The notes under the pieces were generated by a model, which was not told where the DNA came from, did not search any database, and worked only from the letters and a program-made list of their open reading frames with translations. Positions 1-10,180 of a stretch of 64,000 nucleotides of DNA are shown here, one piece after another. The stretch's first letter is position 1, and every line of letters begins with the position of its first letter. Source of the DNA: Orychophragmus violaceus. Taxonomy: Eukaryota; Streptophyta; Magnoliopsida; Brassicales; Brassicaceae. The translations under genes and the position numbers were made by a program. The stretch is taken from the NCBI GenBank assembly GCA_030180135.1, contig CM058230.1, positions 64,388,580 through 64,452,579 on the forward strand, in the 5' to 3' direction.

Positions 1-26
1 CAACGGTCGTTGCATCCACGATCCAG

Positions 27-492
27 GTAAGTGCCTTTAACCTTTTCTCTCCTCTCTTCTTCCCCATTTCGCCGTCCGTACACACGAATCTCTTATCACC
101 TAAATCACTCATTTCTTCATCATTTTCGTTGATTCAAAGTGCTATTCTTCTTGTTTTTACACGCTTTATCCATTTCTCTAACCCAATCGAAGCAATTCCG
201 AGGTAAGGTCTCTCAAATTCATCATTTTCGGATTCGATTTTAGGGTTTTGGAATTAGAAGATTTTGGCTTGAGAATGATGATTTCGTACTGATATAGGCT
301 TGATTTAGGCTGATTTATGATGAGATTATACTGCTGTTGTGATTGTGGGACTGATTTTGCACAATTTGAAGGATTATTTGGCGACTGTGAAATCGCCTTG
401 CAACGATCGCTGCACTTGGGCAACGGTCGTTGCATTGCGACTTCACGGAGAGTTCTGCCGTGACTAATAGTGCATTATTTTCTTGATTGCAG
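27..492 (+). other. Putative intron upstream of Athila ORF-1
   Basis: A strong donor (CAG/GTAAGT at 24-32) and a pyrimidine-rich acceptor (TTGATTGCAG ending at 492) lie immediately before the ATG at 493. Athila env-position ORFs are thought to be expressed from spliced subgenomic RNA, and this layout fits. The stretch between holds no convincing gene. It has two palindromic motifs at 399-437 (GCAACGATCGCTGC and GCAACGGTCGTTGC). Splicing itself is inferred; no transcript evidence is available. Confidence 0.5.
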
Positions 493-1994
493 ATGCCTCC
501 TCGCGGACAACCTCGCAAACGCAGAGCTACCACAGCAGCTGCAGCTACAGATCATCCTCATCCTCCAGTTGAGTGGTTTCTTCGAGACTCGCCACAACCT
601 GAGCCTTATCAGAGAGATCGGGAAGCCATAGAGTTGCCTTGGCCTAAGGCAGATAAGGAGCTGATTCCAACAGACAAGGAATGGGGTATGGAGATTAGCA
701 AGCTGCTTAAGACTGACACATTCACTGAGAGGCCGCTACATGAGCACTGGGATGAGTACGATACACTACTCTACAATGGTTGGTGTGACATGAAAATCAA
801 GCCAACCAAGTTTGCTGACTATTGGACTTGTAGAGGTCTAGGCATTGATGAGCAGGTGCTGGCATTGGTTAAGGGTATTGGTCTGGGGACGATGCCTATG
901 CAGCACTATGAGTTGTATCCTAATCTGGTAAGACAGTTGCTGGCCACCTGCAGAGTTATTTATCCTGATCCAGAGTGCAGGAGAGCTTCAGGGGGTGTCT
1001 TCACCTTCATGAGCCTAAGATTCAGGTATCGGATTCCCCTTCTTGATATCTGCCGTATTTATGGATTCATCGTTGAGCCTACACGCACCGATATAGCTCT
1101 TGAGTGGGATGTGCCAGAAGCTCAGTTTTTCTGGGACTGTATTGGTAATAGTCAGTATTACTCGAGACGACGAAGCAGGTTCAGGTTAGGCATCATGTTC
1201 TCAGATATGTGTTATGCATCTTGGGATATACTCTGTTGTGCAACGCTAAAGCAAACAAGATGCGTAAGAATGAGCTGGAGATGTTTTTCATTGGGTTGAG
1301 GGAGCAGTTTGCTGACACTGATTTGAGAGATCCCACCAGAGGACTTAACATAGGAGCTGTGTTTGCTCATCACTTTTGCTCATTGCAGAAGAAGCCATTC
1401 GATGGGAAGGACACTGAGACAGTGGGGAGTTTGCTTACTCCTATCTTCAGGCATTGCAGGATCCCTCTAGAGGGTACAAAGTGTGATGACAGTAAGGAGT
1501 TCCTGGATTTTACCCACCTGCAGAGTGCTACATGGCTGAAGGAGGGACATATATGGGTCTATTATGACACTAAGGCTACGAAGCGTGGTATAGATCTTCC
1601 TGCTGCTGATCTGACCAAGATTGATACGTTGGCTGCTTTGAGTTTCCAGCCTCCTACCCGCGATCAGCGCAGTGTGCCTACGATGGCTCATCCGCTGGGA
1701 GAGCCTTCTACACGAGCTTCTTCTTCTTCTGCGCCTGCACTTGCTGCTCCTGCTGCACATGATATTGGTCCTTATACTGAGCCTTCGGTACCTTTGAGTG
1801 AGATGTCTGAGGGAGAGTGGAGAGAGCGTCAGGATGGTATTCTACGGAGCATCTGGAACTACATGCGTAGCTGCACTTGCAGGAGACAACCACAGATTCA
1901 TCAGCCTATTCCTGCCAGTCGACGTCGACAGCATTCTCCGACTCCCGGTGATTCGAGCGGTACTGATCGCTATGATGGTATAGATGACGAGTGA
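493..1994 (+). pseudogene. ATHILA ORF-1 family protein, frameshifted
   Basis: This is the protein encoded between pol and the 3' LTR in Athila elements (ATHILA ORF-1 family; function unknown, sometimes called env-like because of its position). The first frame runs from ATG 493 to about 1190 and the second from about 1150 to the stop at 1994. A one-base indel between roughly 1145 and 1190 splits them, and the two frames together give the usual single protein of about 500 aa. The N-terminus is basic (RGQPRKRR), the middle is a globular W- and C-containing domain, and the tail is Ser/Ala/Pro-rich ending in an acidic DDE. No signal peptide or membrane helix is evident, so a fusogenic envelope is not supported. 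The ATG directly follows a splice-acceptor-like TTGCAG. Confidence 0.8.
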
Positions 1995-3392
1995 GAGTAG
2001 TGGCATTTTCAGACATCGGTTCTGTATTTCTTTTTCACTTTTTCTTTTGCATTTTTTTCTTTTGATTTTTCTTAGGATACTTATGTTTGGATGATGTGTT
2101 TACTTTGAGACTATCTGTTGCTTTGATTTTGCTTGTTTGCATTGATTTTCAGCTTGCAGGTTTGAAATTTGATAATTTCTCACGGACTAACCTGCTAACT
2201 GCTGACTGTTCCGACGAATCGCAATGCAACGATCGACACGGTCCTGTGTGTCGATCGTCACAACACGAAAATCGCATTGCAACGATCGTTGCGGACCTGA
2301 GCAACGATCGACTCATATCGCAATCGCCTTGCAACGATCGTCGCATTTATGCGTAACGATTAATGCATGAGCGAGACAGGTAAAAATCAGACAAAACATA
2401 ACTCATCCTTTAACTTTTTTACTTTCTTTTACCAATCCTTAGCTTGACACTACTGGGGACAGTGTGTTTCAAGTGTGGGGGAGGTGGTACTGACTTTTAT
2501 CTTTCTGTTTTCTTAGAGTCAGTCCTGTTTTTCAAAAAATTGTTTTATTGAGTCAAAACGGTTTAAGTAAGAAACAATGAATTTTTGAGAAGTTAACAAC
2601 ACTTGCAGGAACTTAAATGACCATTGGGATGAAGCTGCATGATCAATCTATGACTATTAGAAAACCCAACACAGATCAGCCTACTGAGAACACCCACATC
2701 ACTTCAGGTATCAGAGGATCCTTTACTGACTTCACCCTTAATTTGACTTAATTTTCTCACCTAAGGGCTTGGTATACCTTGAGTCAGATTCCTATGTTAG
2801 TTCTGACACAACCGGTAAACCTGTCCTAGTAAGGTTCCCTTCTCCCCTTCTCTTAAAGTAAAAAAAAAAAGAGAATAATAAATTGAGGATGAGCTAGTAG
2901 CTCCGAAGTGGTCACGTGAGTGGTAGCAAACACTATTATCTCATGTGCATTCATGGAATGTGTCCAAAGTACACCCCATAACGGGAAGAGCACTGATAAA
3001 ATAAAATAAAATGATACCCAATGGGGAAAAATCAGATTGCTAAGGAAGGGAAAAGAGAAGAAAGGAACCAGAAAAAGATAGTATGGTGGTCTAGAGCTGA
3101 CAGAGTAAGAATCCATGTGCCCTTTGATCGATAATCCTTAGGTTAGACCGCACTTAGTAGCTTATAGAAGTCAGTAGGGTGAATTTGAATGCTTGAATGT
3201 TATTGTGGAGTTTACTTAGGACAGTTGCTAAGTGTGGGGGAAGTATATGTTGTTCTTGATGTCTTGCAGGTAATTCTTTCAGTGGCTTACTAAGGGGAAT
3301 CTAAGTGTTGTTGATGAAAAGAGTTTCTGAAAGTTTTCAAACCTCTTCACCATGGTTTAGTTCTCTGTTTTGCTTGAGGGCAAGCAAAGGCT
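1995..3392 (+). other. Athila non-coding 3' region
   Basis: No credible ORF. It contains a palindrome cluster (2218-2345) and two internal copies of the polypurine motif (2471-2484 and 3230-3243). Much of it is collinear, in inverted orientation, with 41650-42840 of the second Athila copy, which shows that it is a conserved part of the family rather than decay. Confidence 0.75.
2218..2345 (+). repeat. CGATCG palindrome cluster (Athila internal)
   Basis: Five CGATCG cores occur in about 130 bp, in contexts such as GCAACGATCGACAC, TGTCGATCGTCACA, GCAACGATCGTTGC, GCAACGATCGACTC and GCAACGATCGTCGC. The core is constant and the flanking three or four bases vary. The same type of cluster appears at the equivalent place in the second Athila (42680-42830) and in unrelated copia elements. 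Confidence 0.8.
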
Positions 3393-3406
3393 AAGTGTGG
3401 GGGAGT
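3393..3406 (+). other. Polypurine tract of Athila 1
   Basis: AAGTGTGGGGGAGT lies immediately 5' of the LTR start TGATATATC. It is the primer site for plus-strand synthesis. Near-identical motifs occur at 2471-2484 and 3230-3243 but are not next to an LTR. Confidence 0.85.
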
Positions 3407-4603
3407 TGATATATCATGGTTTTTACCAGTTTTAGACCATGATATAAGTGTGTTTTAGAGTCTTTTAGTGTTGCTTTAGTGTCTTTTACAGGTATTAGCA
3501 GTTTGGAGCGGATTTGGAGATTATGGAACTTTTTGGAGCATTTTGGTGTTTTGACCCGAGAGATAGAGTTCACTGTCCAAACCAGAGATCTGCATCGATC
3601 GACACACATTGTGCATCGATCGACACACGAGCGAGATGGGCTTATCTTCGGCGGTTTAAAGAAGTTTGGATATTGCACTTTAGCCCAGAAGTTTCCAAGA
3701 ATTACAAAGAAGCCCAGTCGTGATTAGGCCTTTATAATTAGGTTTTTACATCATTTTTAGAGACGCTACGCTTTACTTACGCTTTCATACTTTGATCATA
3801 GAGATTTTAGAGCTTTTGGGGCTGATCTAATCCTGTACTGCTTCCTGCTTTTGGAGAAGATTTCGAACCTCTTTAATCTTTACTCTTTATTTATGCAATC
3901 TATTAATTCATTGATTATGTTTTCATTATCTATGTTTGAGTAGATTCATAGTTAGGTTTAGGGATTCTCATTAGGGATTTCATGACTTGCTAGATTTTTT
4001 TATTTCAGTTAAGGATTCATATCATAACTGTTCTTCAATCTAAATTGTGCTTAACACTAGTTTCTAACTTGATCACTTAGAATCTAGATCTTAGATTGTT
4101 AAATTGACACGAAAGTGTGATTAGAATCTAAACTATTTAGGTTGAGCAATTGAATTACTCGCAAAGAAATTTGGTTTAATTGAATTGTGAACATATCGAA
4201 CCTGAACTTAAAGCTAGTTTAATCTGTTAGGAATTACAAAGAAATTTGGATTTCTGCTATTAAACTTAGAGAATTCTCACAACGAAAGTTGGTTAGTTCT
4301 AATTCCGTGTTTGAGTTCTAGAACAGTGCTTAATTCGATCATGACTGATTATCTGATATGCTTGTCTGGTTTCCTGAGAACTCCCTAGACTTAGCGCTTT
4401 TAGTTAATTTCCTTCTAACCAATCTTGCAACCTGATTTACTTTTCTGTTTTGCTTTTATTTTCTCACTACTTTCTCCTAGTTTAACTTGACTGTTCTATA
4501 ATCTATCGTAGGTCTAGAGTCTCTATGGATTCGATACCCAACATACTATAATTGCATTGACTTTGCACTTGCAGTAGAATAGGATAAAACTTACAACCTA
4601 TCA
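3407..4603 (+). repeat. 3' LTR of Athila 1
   Basis: 1197 bp, begins TGATATATCATGG and ends AACCTATCA. It matches, inverted, the two LTRs of Athila 2 (40443-41635 and 43257-44447) along most of its length. Two palindromic sites at 3591-3630 keep the CGATCG cores found in those LTRs but have different flanks. Confidence 0.9.
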
Positions 4604-5393
4604 GCAGTCGACACACATCCTCCATGAACAGTCTTCCTTGGGTACTAACACGACCGAAATGAAACATGGGCTGAGACTCTCGCGGATATAGCCCTTGGAC
4701 ATTATGTCCTGAATCTGCTTTTCCAGCTCGTTGGACTATGTCGGGCTCATACGGCAAGCATGTCGGTTCGGTAGAGCGGCTCCGGGTACAAGTTCGATCT
4801 GATTCTCAATGCCTCGAATCGAGGGTAGGCCGGCTGGAATCTCCTCCGGAAACATGTCCCTAAATCTGTCCAACAGAGACACCACTTCTCGGGGCAGCTC
4901 TATTTCACTAGAACACGAGTGTAAATTCTCCTTAAAGATCATTAGCAACACATGTGTGTTCTGGTTAATATATTTAAATACGGAACTTAAAGTAATGAGC
5001 AGGTTCGTCTTACTGATCTTGCTGTCCTTGGCGAGTTTTAGCTTCATCTCGTGGACCTCTATTGATGTGAGCGGTGTGAGCTGGTACTTGCGTGTCGTGG
5101 CTGAACGAATAGTGGTGGGTGCGTCCATTGTGTAACGTCTCCTTATCGAACTGCCAGGGTCAGCCTATAAGTAGATAACGAACATGCATGGGCACGACAT
5201 CGCACACCACTTGGTCACTGTACTTGCCAACGCTGAACGGAACAGTGACTTGATCGGCTATCCGTATCTATGTATTATTGTTGATCCATCTAAGCCGTTA
5301 TGGTCGTGGGTGCTTCGAGACTTGAAGACCGAGCTTATCGACCATATATCTTCTAGCTACATTGGCACACGATCCTCCGTCGATGCTAAGGCT
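4604..5393 (-). pseudogene. Ty3/gypsy protease and RT N-terminal remnant (gypsy 2)
   Basis: Reading leftwards on the minus strand, the segment encodes a degenerate retropepsin region (5130-5393), then the spacer before RT with the typical plant gypsy motifs FPEEIPAGLP, IRGIENQIELVPGA and LPNR (4736-4900). It then dissolves into frameshifts where the RT fingers should start, and is cut at 4603 by Athila 1. The rest of RT, RNase H and IN are missing here and should lie beyond the left edge, on the other side of Athila. The motif order resembles the CRM-like element at 17533, so the two are probably the same broad lineage. Confidence 0.75.
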
Positions 5394-6678
5394 TCATACT
5401 TTGTTGTTCACCGTGCACCGGGTATGAAAGATATTCTCCCGTTGGACCATCACGGGATCTACTAGGGCGCTGAGAGATCTCCATATCACTAACATCTCTC
5501 CGGTGTCTGTATATTCAATGGTCATTCCTGGGTCGGCCATCTCCTCGTACTCTTCCTGCTCATCTTGTGACTCGTAATCGCCAGTCTCCGTAAGGATCAT
5601 GATCCGTCGGTTCGGGCATTCTTGGGCCATATGTCCTTTTACTTGACATTTAAAACAGGTTATATCTCTAGCTCGAGAGGTACTAGGAAACTTACCTGCT
5701 TCGGGACGATTGAACATAGGAGCCTCGGTGTTCGGCTTTTTAAAACGTGACTCGACCTCAATGGCTTTTCCTTTGTCGACGGCTCTAGACGCATGTGGCG
5801 TTTAAGTAGAGTTGCTTCGAGCTCGGTTCTTTGTTGCCCCCTTCCATTTGACGTGATGATCGACCTGGATTCTTAAGTTCAGTAACTCAGAAAAGTTGTG
5901 GTAAGGCTGGATCTCGACCTTACGGGCGAATCGATCATGTAGTCCGTCGATGAACAGTTCCATGAGAGTCTCCTACGAGTCGTCTAGCTCGAGCCATTTC
6001 CGTAGTTGTTTAAACTCCTCTAAGTATTCTTCTATGGACCAGCTTCTTGAACCAACTTACGAAACTTTTTCTGTAAGTCTCTATGGAAATGCGGAGGCAC
6101 GAACCTCCGCTTTAGGTGGTATTTCATGTCGGCCTACGTGGTGACCTGATCGTCGTGATTTCGTCTACATTCAGAAACGTCTCGATCCCACCAGGACAAT
6201 GGGTGGTCAATAAATTGGGTCGCTCCTAACACCACCTTCCTTCGATTGTTGTAGGCGTAGTAATGGAAGATATGCTCCATCCTCCGTTGCCACTCGAGAT
6301 ATGCCTCGGGTTTAACCTTTCCCGAAAAAGTAGGAGCTTTTAGTTTAAAATGGTTTGAATTAGGTTGTTGTACCTCGTCGTCTCGTATGCGTCAGTAATG
6401 GATTGGGTCGCGTTGTCGGTTTAACGGTCGGTTGTTTTGGTGGGTGGTTCGTCGTCGAGCCCGGGCATATCATCGTCTGTGTCGTCGAACTGATTGACCC
6501 GAACATTCTGAACTCTTCGTGCTTGGGCATTCAGAGGTATTGGTTGGAGAACGGGCTTTGCGGGATCAGCTGGTTGCTCGAGCCGAGGCAGTCGTTCTTC
6601 GATAGCTAAGATCGCTCCAAATAGTTGGGCAAAGGCTGGTGCGTTCGGGTTGTCGCCTATACATGTCTTCTTGAACAC
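5394..6678 (-). pseudogene. Ty3/gypsy Gag remnant (gypsy 2)
   Basis: Minus-strand gag in several frames. The N-terminal acidic linker is at 6421-6678 (QFDDTDDDMPGLDDE). The retrotransposon gag core is recognisable in fragments between 5720 and 6400, with the RFVPPHFHRDL type of motif around 6080. A CCHC zinc knuckle (CFKCQVKGHMAQEC) sits at 5610-5670, followed by an acidic spacer and the QRENIFHTRC motif that precedes the protease. Several frameshifts and stops make it non-functional. It is clearly older than the other gypsy copies in the window. Confidence 0.75.
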
Positions 6679-6680
6679 TC

Positions 6681-7939
6681 AAAACACAATTAAACGCAAC
6701 AAAAAGGGAACAAACAGCTATCACAAGAATGGCAAAAACCATAAAATGGAAATATGCCAAATTGGAAAGATAATGCTACAAGGCCGGTTTCCAATTTTTT
6801 AAACAGACCAAAAGCTCAATCAATTAAAACACGACAATCCCTCAGGCTCAAGCAAGCAAGCAAATGACCGGGTAGACAATATAAACCACACGCAACAACA
6901 AATGATTATAAATTGAATTGCAACCCGAGAGATTTTGTCAACCTAACAAGTTATATATATACTATTAAAGCAGAAGTACGTTTTAGAAACTGTCCATTCT
7001 TTTCAATTTATTTACAGAGAATGCCATTGATTTATTTTGTGTTATTTTTTTATTAAGGGTACATTAGTATTAAAAAATTCCAAAATTAAAAAGATTATAT
7101 AGATTTAAACTTAACAACCAAAATATTATTTATAATCCACCGAACTATTTTCGTAAAAAATTAATCCTAATAATAAATACATCCTATTAACTAGCGGTAT
7201 ATATATGAAAAGGTAATATTTTTTCATTAAATATCTTACCTAACCTAACAACTCACCTATTAATTTAGCTTAATATAGAATATACCCTAATATCCCTTCT
7301 TATCAATTTTTCAAAAAAAACTTATTAGCAAACGAACCTTATTAGCAAACGATTTACTCCATCTCCTTTATAAATAAACATTACAACTATCAATCTCTTC
7401 ATTGTAGTCGACGATGACTCACGGCATCAGAAAGCTCTTAGTTGCAGTAATAGCCAATAGGTAACTAAAACCGAAACCCTTTTTGTTTCTTGGTTTGTGA
7501 GCTTCAGTCGTTCTCGCGTCCAATTTGTCGATTATTGTTTTCAGCTCCACACCTCCTATTGCAATCAGAGTTACAGATCTCACCGTCGATTCATACAATC
7601 TCTTAACTCCACCATTCACAAACTCTAATCGATCTCTTCTTAACGTCGATGGCTCATCAATGACGTCACAGAATTGTGAAACCATCCGAGAACATGCTCG
7701 ATTCATCATGGCGTTCGATTCAAACGAGTATCCAGCTTTTGACATGGTTTCGATTGAAACTCGTCGCGTTGGAGTCATCCACTCTCACCACAGCAATGAT
7801 AGAGTTTAGCTATCTCTTACTCTCGATTCTTTAACTTGCTCAATGAATAGAATAATCTTCAATTGAATAAGAAGAAAGATGAATAGCTTTGATAGTTTGG
7901 TCAAACTAAGCTCTCATGGTGAACGTATAGTGAACCAAT
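6681..7939. other. AT-rich spacer, no recognised gene
   Basis: 6681-6950 may be the untranslated end of gypsy 2, but no LTR boundary is visible. 6951-7380 is very AT-rich. From 7410 to 7810 both strands stay open (minus 7419-7778, plus 7525-7809), and a GT-rich donor-like site follows a short plus-strand reading at 7413-7470, which looks like a captured exon fragment. I do not recognise the product and see no conserved motif. Confidence 0.5.
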
Positions 7940-8727
7940 CATAGGCGGAGCCAGTAAGGTAGAAGGGGGGTCAGCTGACCCCACTTCATTAAAAAATTTA
8001 TATGTTTTTTCTGTTAAAATTTGTTTATGACCCCATTAAAAAAATTTTGTTGACCCCATAAAAAAAAACATGAAAGACACAAACATAACTAAATTGGATA
8101 ATTGATTTTATTTTAATTTTGTAGTTTTAATTTAAGTCCATTTTACATATCCTTTAGAGTTTTAATTAATTCATCCTTTTAAAGTTTTAATTAATTGTTC
8201 TCATTAAATCATTTATTTCATCATTCTCTTTGCTTACATGCATTTTTTGTTTTCTACTTATTTTTATTGTTCGCCAAAGAACTAAGACAAGTAAAACACA
8301 TGTTAGATTTCTTAATAACTTTTAATTTACTTTAATCTCTTTATATTAGGTTTTATATTTTTATTAAATTATATGATATGATTTAAAGTCATAAAATTAG
8401 GGTTTATATTTGTATAAGGTTTATATTTATAGTTTATGAATTCAAATATCTTTAATTTTTAGTTTGTCATTTTTATGAGATAATTAATGGATCAATTCCT
8501 AAAAAAATATTCTTTAATGAGTAAAAAGAATTGTATTGGACATAAGTTTTTTAATGATTATCTTATTTGTTTTATAAAAATATATTATTTAAAAATATAA
8601 TAATTAAAACCATGATAAAATGGTTTTAAGTTATAAAAGAACGTAGAATATATTTGTAGCCATTTTGTAATAATTTATGCGCAGATATTTTTGCCCTCGG
8701 TTGAAAAAAGTTCTGGCTCCGCCAGTG
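7940..8727. mobile_element. hAT-type MITE (788 bp)
   Basis: Terminal inverted repeats of 15 bp: CATAGGCGGAGCCAG on the left and CTGGCTCCGCCAGTG on the right, with 13 of 15 positions pairing. They are flanked by an 8-bp target duplication, GAACCAAT at 7932-7939 and GAACCAAC at 8728-8735, with one mismatch. An 8-bp duplication with a CA(G/T)NGGCGGAGCCA end is typical of plant hAT non-autonomous elements. The interior is AT-rich and encodes nothing. Confidence 0.8.
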
Positions 8728-8735
8728 GAACCAAC

Positions 8736-9289
8736 TATCTCATATCGATCATTCTGTCTAGACTCAACAGAATATAAACAATTGTATTTATACTTGGTAA
8801 GCTGAGCTTCACTCTCATCAGCTCAATCCATCGGCAAAGTTTCTTTCTCCTCTCACGCTTTGCTTTATTCCCTCCAACCAGTTACAATAGATGATATGTA
8901 TATATCATACATTGTGTCCACAATCCCTCTGTACAAGGTTTCAACTCTATGATCTTTGAAAGCGACTGTTTTTAGATTATTCTGGTCTTAAATGGTAAAT
9001 GTTTTGGACTGGACCATCTATAATCTCGCCAAAGACATTATCTTGAAAGCATCCTCTGTTCGTGACCATTGTTTCAAGTCACGGAGGGAATGACTGCATT
9101 GGATCCAAACCAAACCGCCTGATGTGGTGGACGAGATGGGTCGAGGTTTGGCAAAGCCTCCCGACCTGGTTCCGCGATCATTTGCAGAATCATCGTGCGG
9201 GCTTCGGCAGAAAGAAATACGTAATTCATTTTTTTTTCTTTTGTTTTGTTTTTTTGCTGATGGCAAAAAGGAAGAAACTCGGTGGATAT
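8736..9289. other. Spacer left of the CACTA element
   Basis: No recognisable gene, only short unconvincing readings on both strands around 9000-9230. The CACTA repeats begin near 9290. A CACTA-type terminal repeat matching the right end at 39434-39453 was looked for here and not found. Confidence 0.4.
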
Positions 9290-9510
9290 ATAAAGAAAAA
9301 TTACCGACGTCAAAACCGTCGGAAATCCGTCGGAATCCGGATTTTTTTCCGAAGGGACAATTACCGACTCGATGCCTCGGTAAGAGAAGAGAGTTAATTC
9401 TCTTTTTTGACCGTTTACCTAATTCCCGACAGATTACCGACGGATAATACAATCCGTCGGTTTTATGTCGGTTTCCTTACCGTCGGGATTCCGTCGGAAA
9501 TCATGAATAT
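9290..9510. repeat. CACTA left subterminal CCGTCGG repeats
   Basis: Repeated units such as CCGTCGGAAATCCGTCGG (9318-9335), CCGACGG, CCGTCGG and TGTCGG in both orientations. Arrays of this kind bind the TNPA-type protein in En/Spm elements. The array is interrupted at 9518 by copia A and resumes at 16796. Confidence 0.8.
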
Positions 9511-9518
9511 GACCGTTG

Positions 9519-10165
9519 TGAAGGATTATGTGGGTTCATGGTGTAATTGTCAGGTTACATCCTAGCACATAATCATCTAGGATTTAGGTGATTTGCAGTT
9601 GAATCATAAACAGATCAGATTCATTACCTTATGATTGCAGCGGATTGATCAAAGGAATGAAGAGATCAGTTAGAGCTGATTATCACCGGCTCCTCCTAGG
9701 TATCCACACGCTTACAAGCTACGGATCAGGCTGCTAGACCAAGCTCGGAATCAACAGAGAGAGAGGAAGACGGCTCAGGTGAAAATCGCAGACAAGAAGC
9801 CTCAGGGCTAATGGCGCCTCTCCTCTTTCTTATATGGGCCCAAGTGATTAAACTAATGGCCTATTAGGCTATTGGGCCCAAGACCCAAATCAGACAAAAT
9901 AACGGTATTTTGTCTGGCCCATTTCTCTGTACAAATACAGTAAATGCCTTGCATCTTATGTATTAATTCCATTTTAACTTTCCCGTTAGCTATGGTGTGT
10001 GACCCTTTGGGATCATACAATACTGGTAATAAGTCCTAAACTTATAGATCATGAGCGGGCTCTAGCAAGTCATCATGATCACCCAGTATTTATGACTTAT
10101 GTCTGATCTCGACACTTATCATACTTTCTAGAGATAGTACGATAGATTTCAGGACATTCCCAACA
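9519..10165 (-). repeat. Copia A 3' LTR
   Basis: 647 bp. On the minus strand it starts TGTTGGGAATG and ends ATAATCCTTCA. It contains a hairpin with 11-bp arms at 9891-9916 (arms CAGACAAAATA and TATTTTGTCTG). Confidence 0.9.
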
Positions 10166-10180
10166 ATCTCCCACTTGTAC
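10166..10180 (-). other. Copia A polypurine tract
   Basis: Minus strand GTACAAGTGGGAGAT directly precedes the 3' LTR. The same 15 bases flank the 3' LTR of copia B at 25991-26005. Confidence 0.8.

Larger units (their letters stand above)
1..4603 (+). mobile_element. Athila-type Ty3/gypsy retrotransposon, 3' half (Athila 1)
   Basis: The window opens inside the internal region of an Athila element, downstream of pol. In order it holds a short intergenic stretch, the ORF-1 gene, a long non-coding 3' region with palindrome clusters and three copies of a purine-rich AAGTGTGGGGGA motif, and the 3' LTR. The last purine tract directly abuts the LTR start TGATATATCATGG, as expected for the plus-strand primer. 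gag, PR, RT, IN and the 5' LTR are off the left edge. It inserted into an older minus-strand gypsy element that resumes at 4604; the 3' flank GCAGT is the expected target duplication, but its partner is outside the window. A close relative lies inverted at 40443-44447. Confidence 0.9.

Noticed and set aside
493..1994. Viral envelope protein
   Set aside because: The position after pol suggests env, but no signal peptide, fusion segment or membrane anchor is visible.
6950..6985. Possible Helitron 5' end (TACTATTAAAGCAGAAGTACG)
   Set aside because: Resembles ends I associate with Arabidopsis Helitrons, but no matching 3' hairpin and CTRR end was found downstream.
9018..9452. Long overlapping readings on both strands near 9018-9452
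   Set aside because: They run from spacer into CACTA repeats; no motif and no homologous copy in the window.
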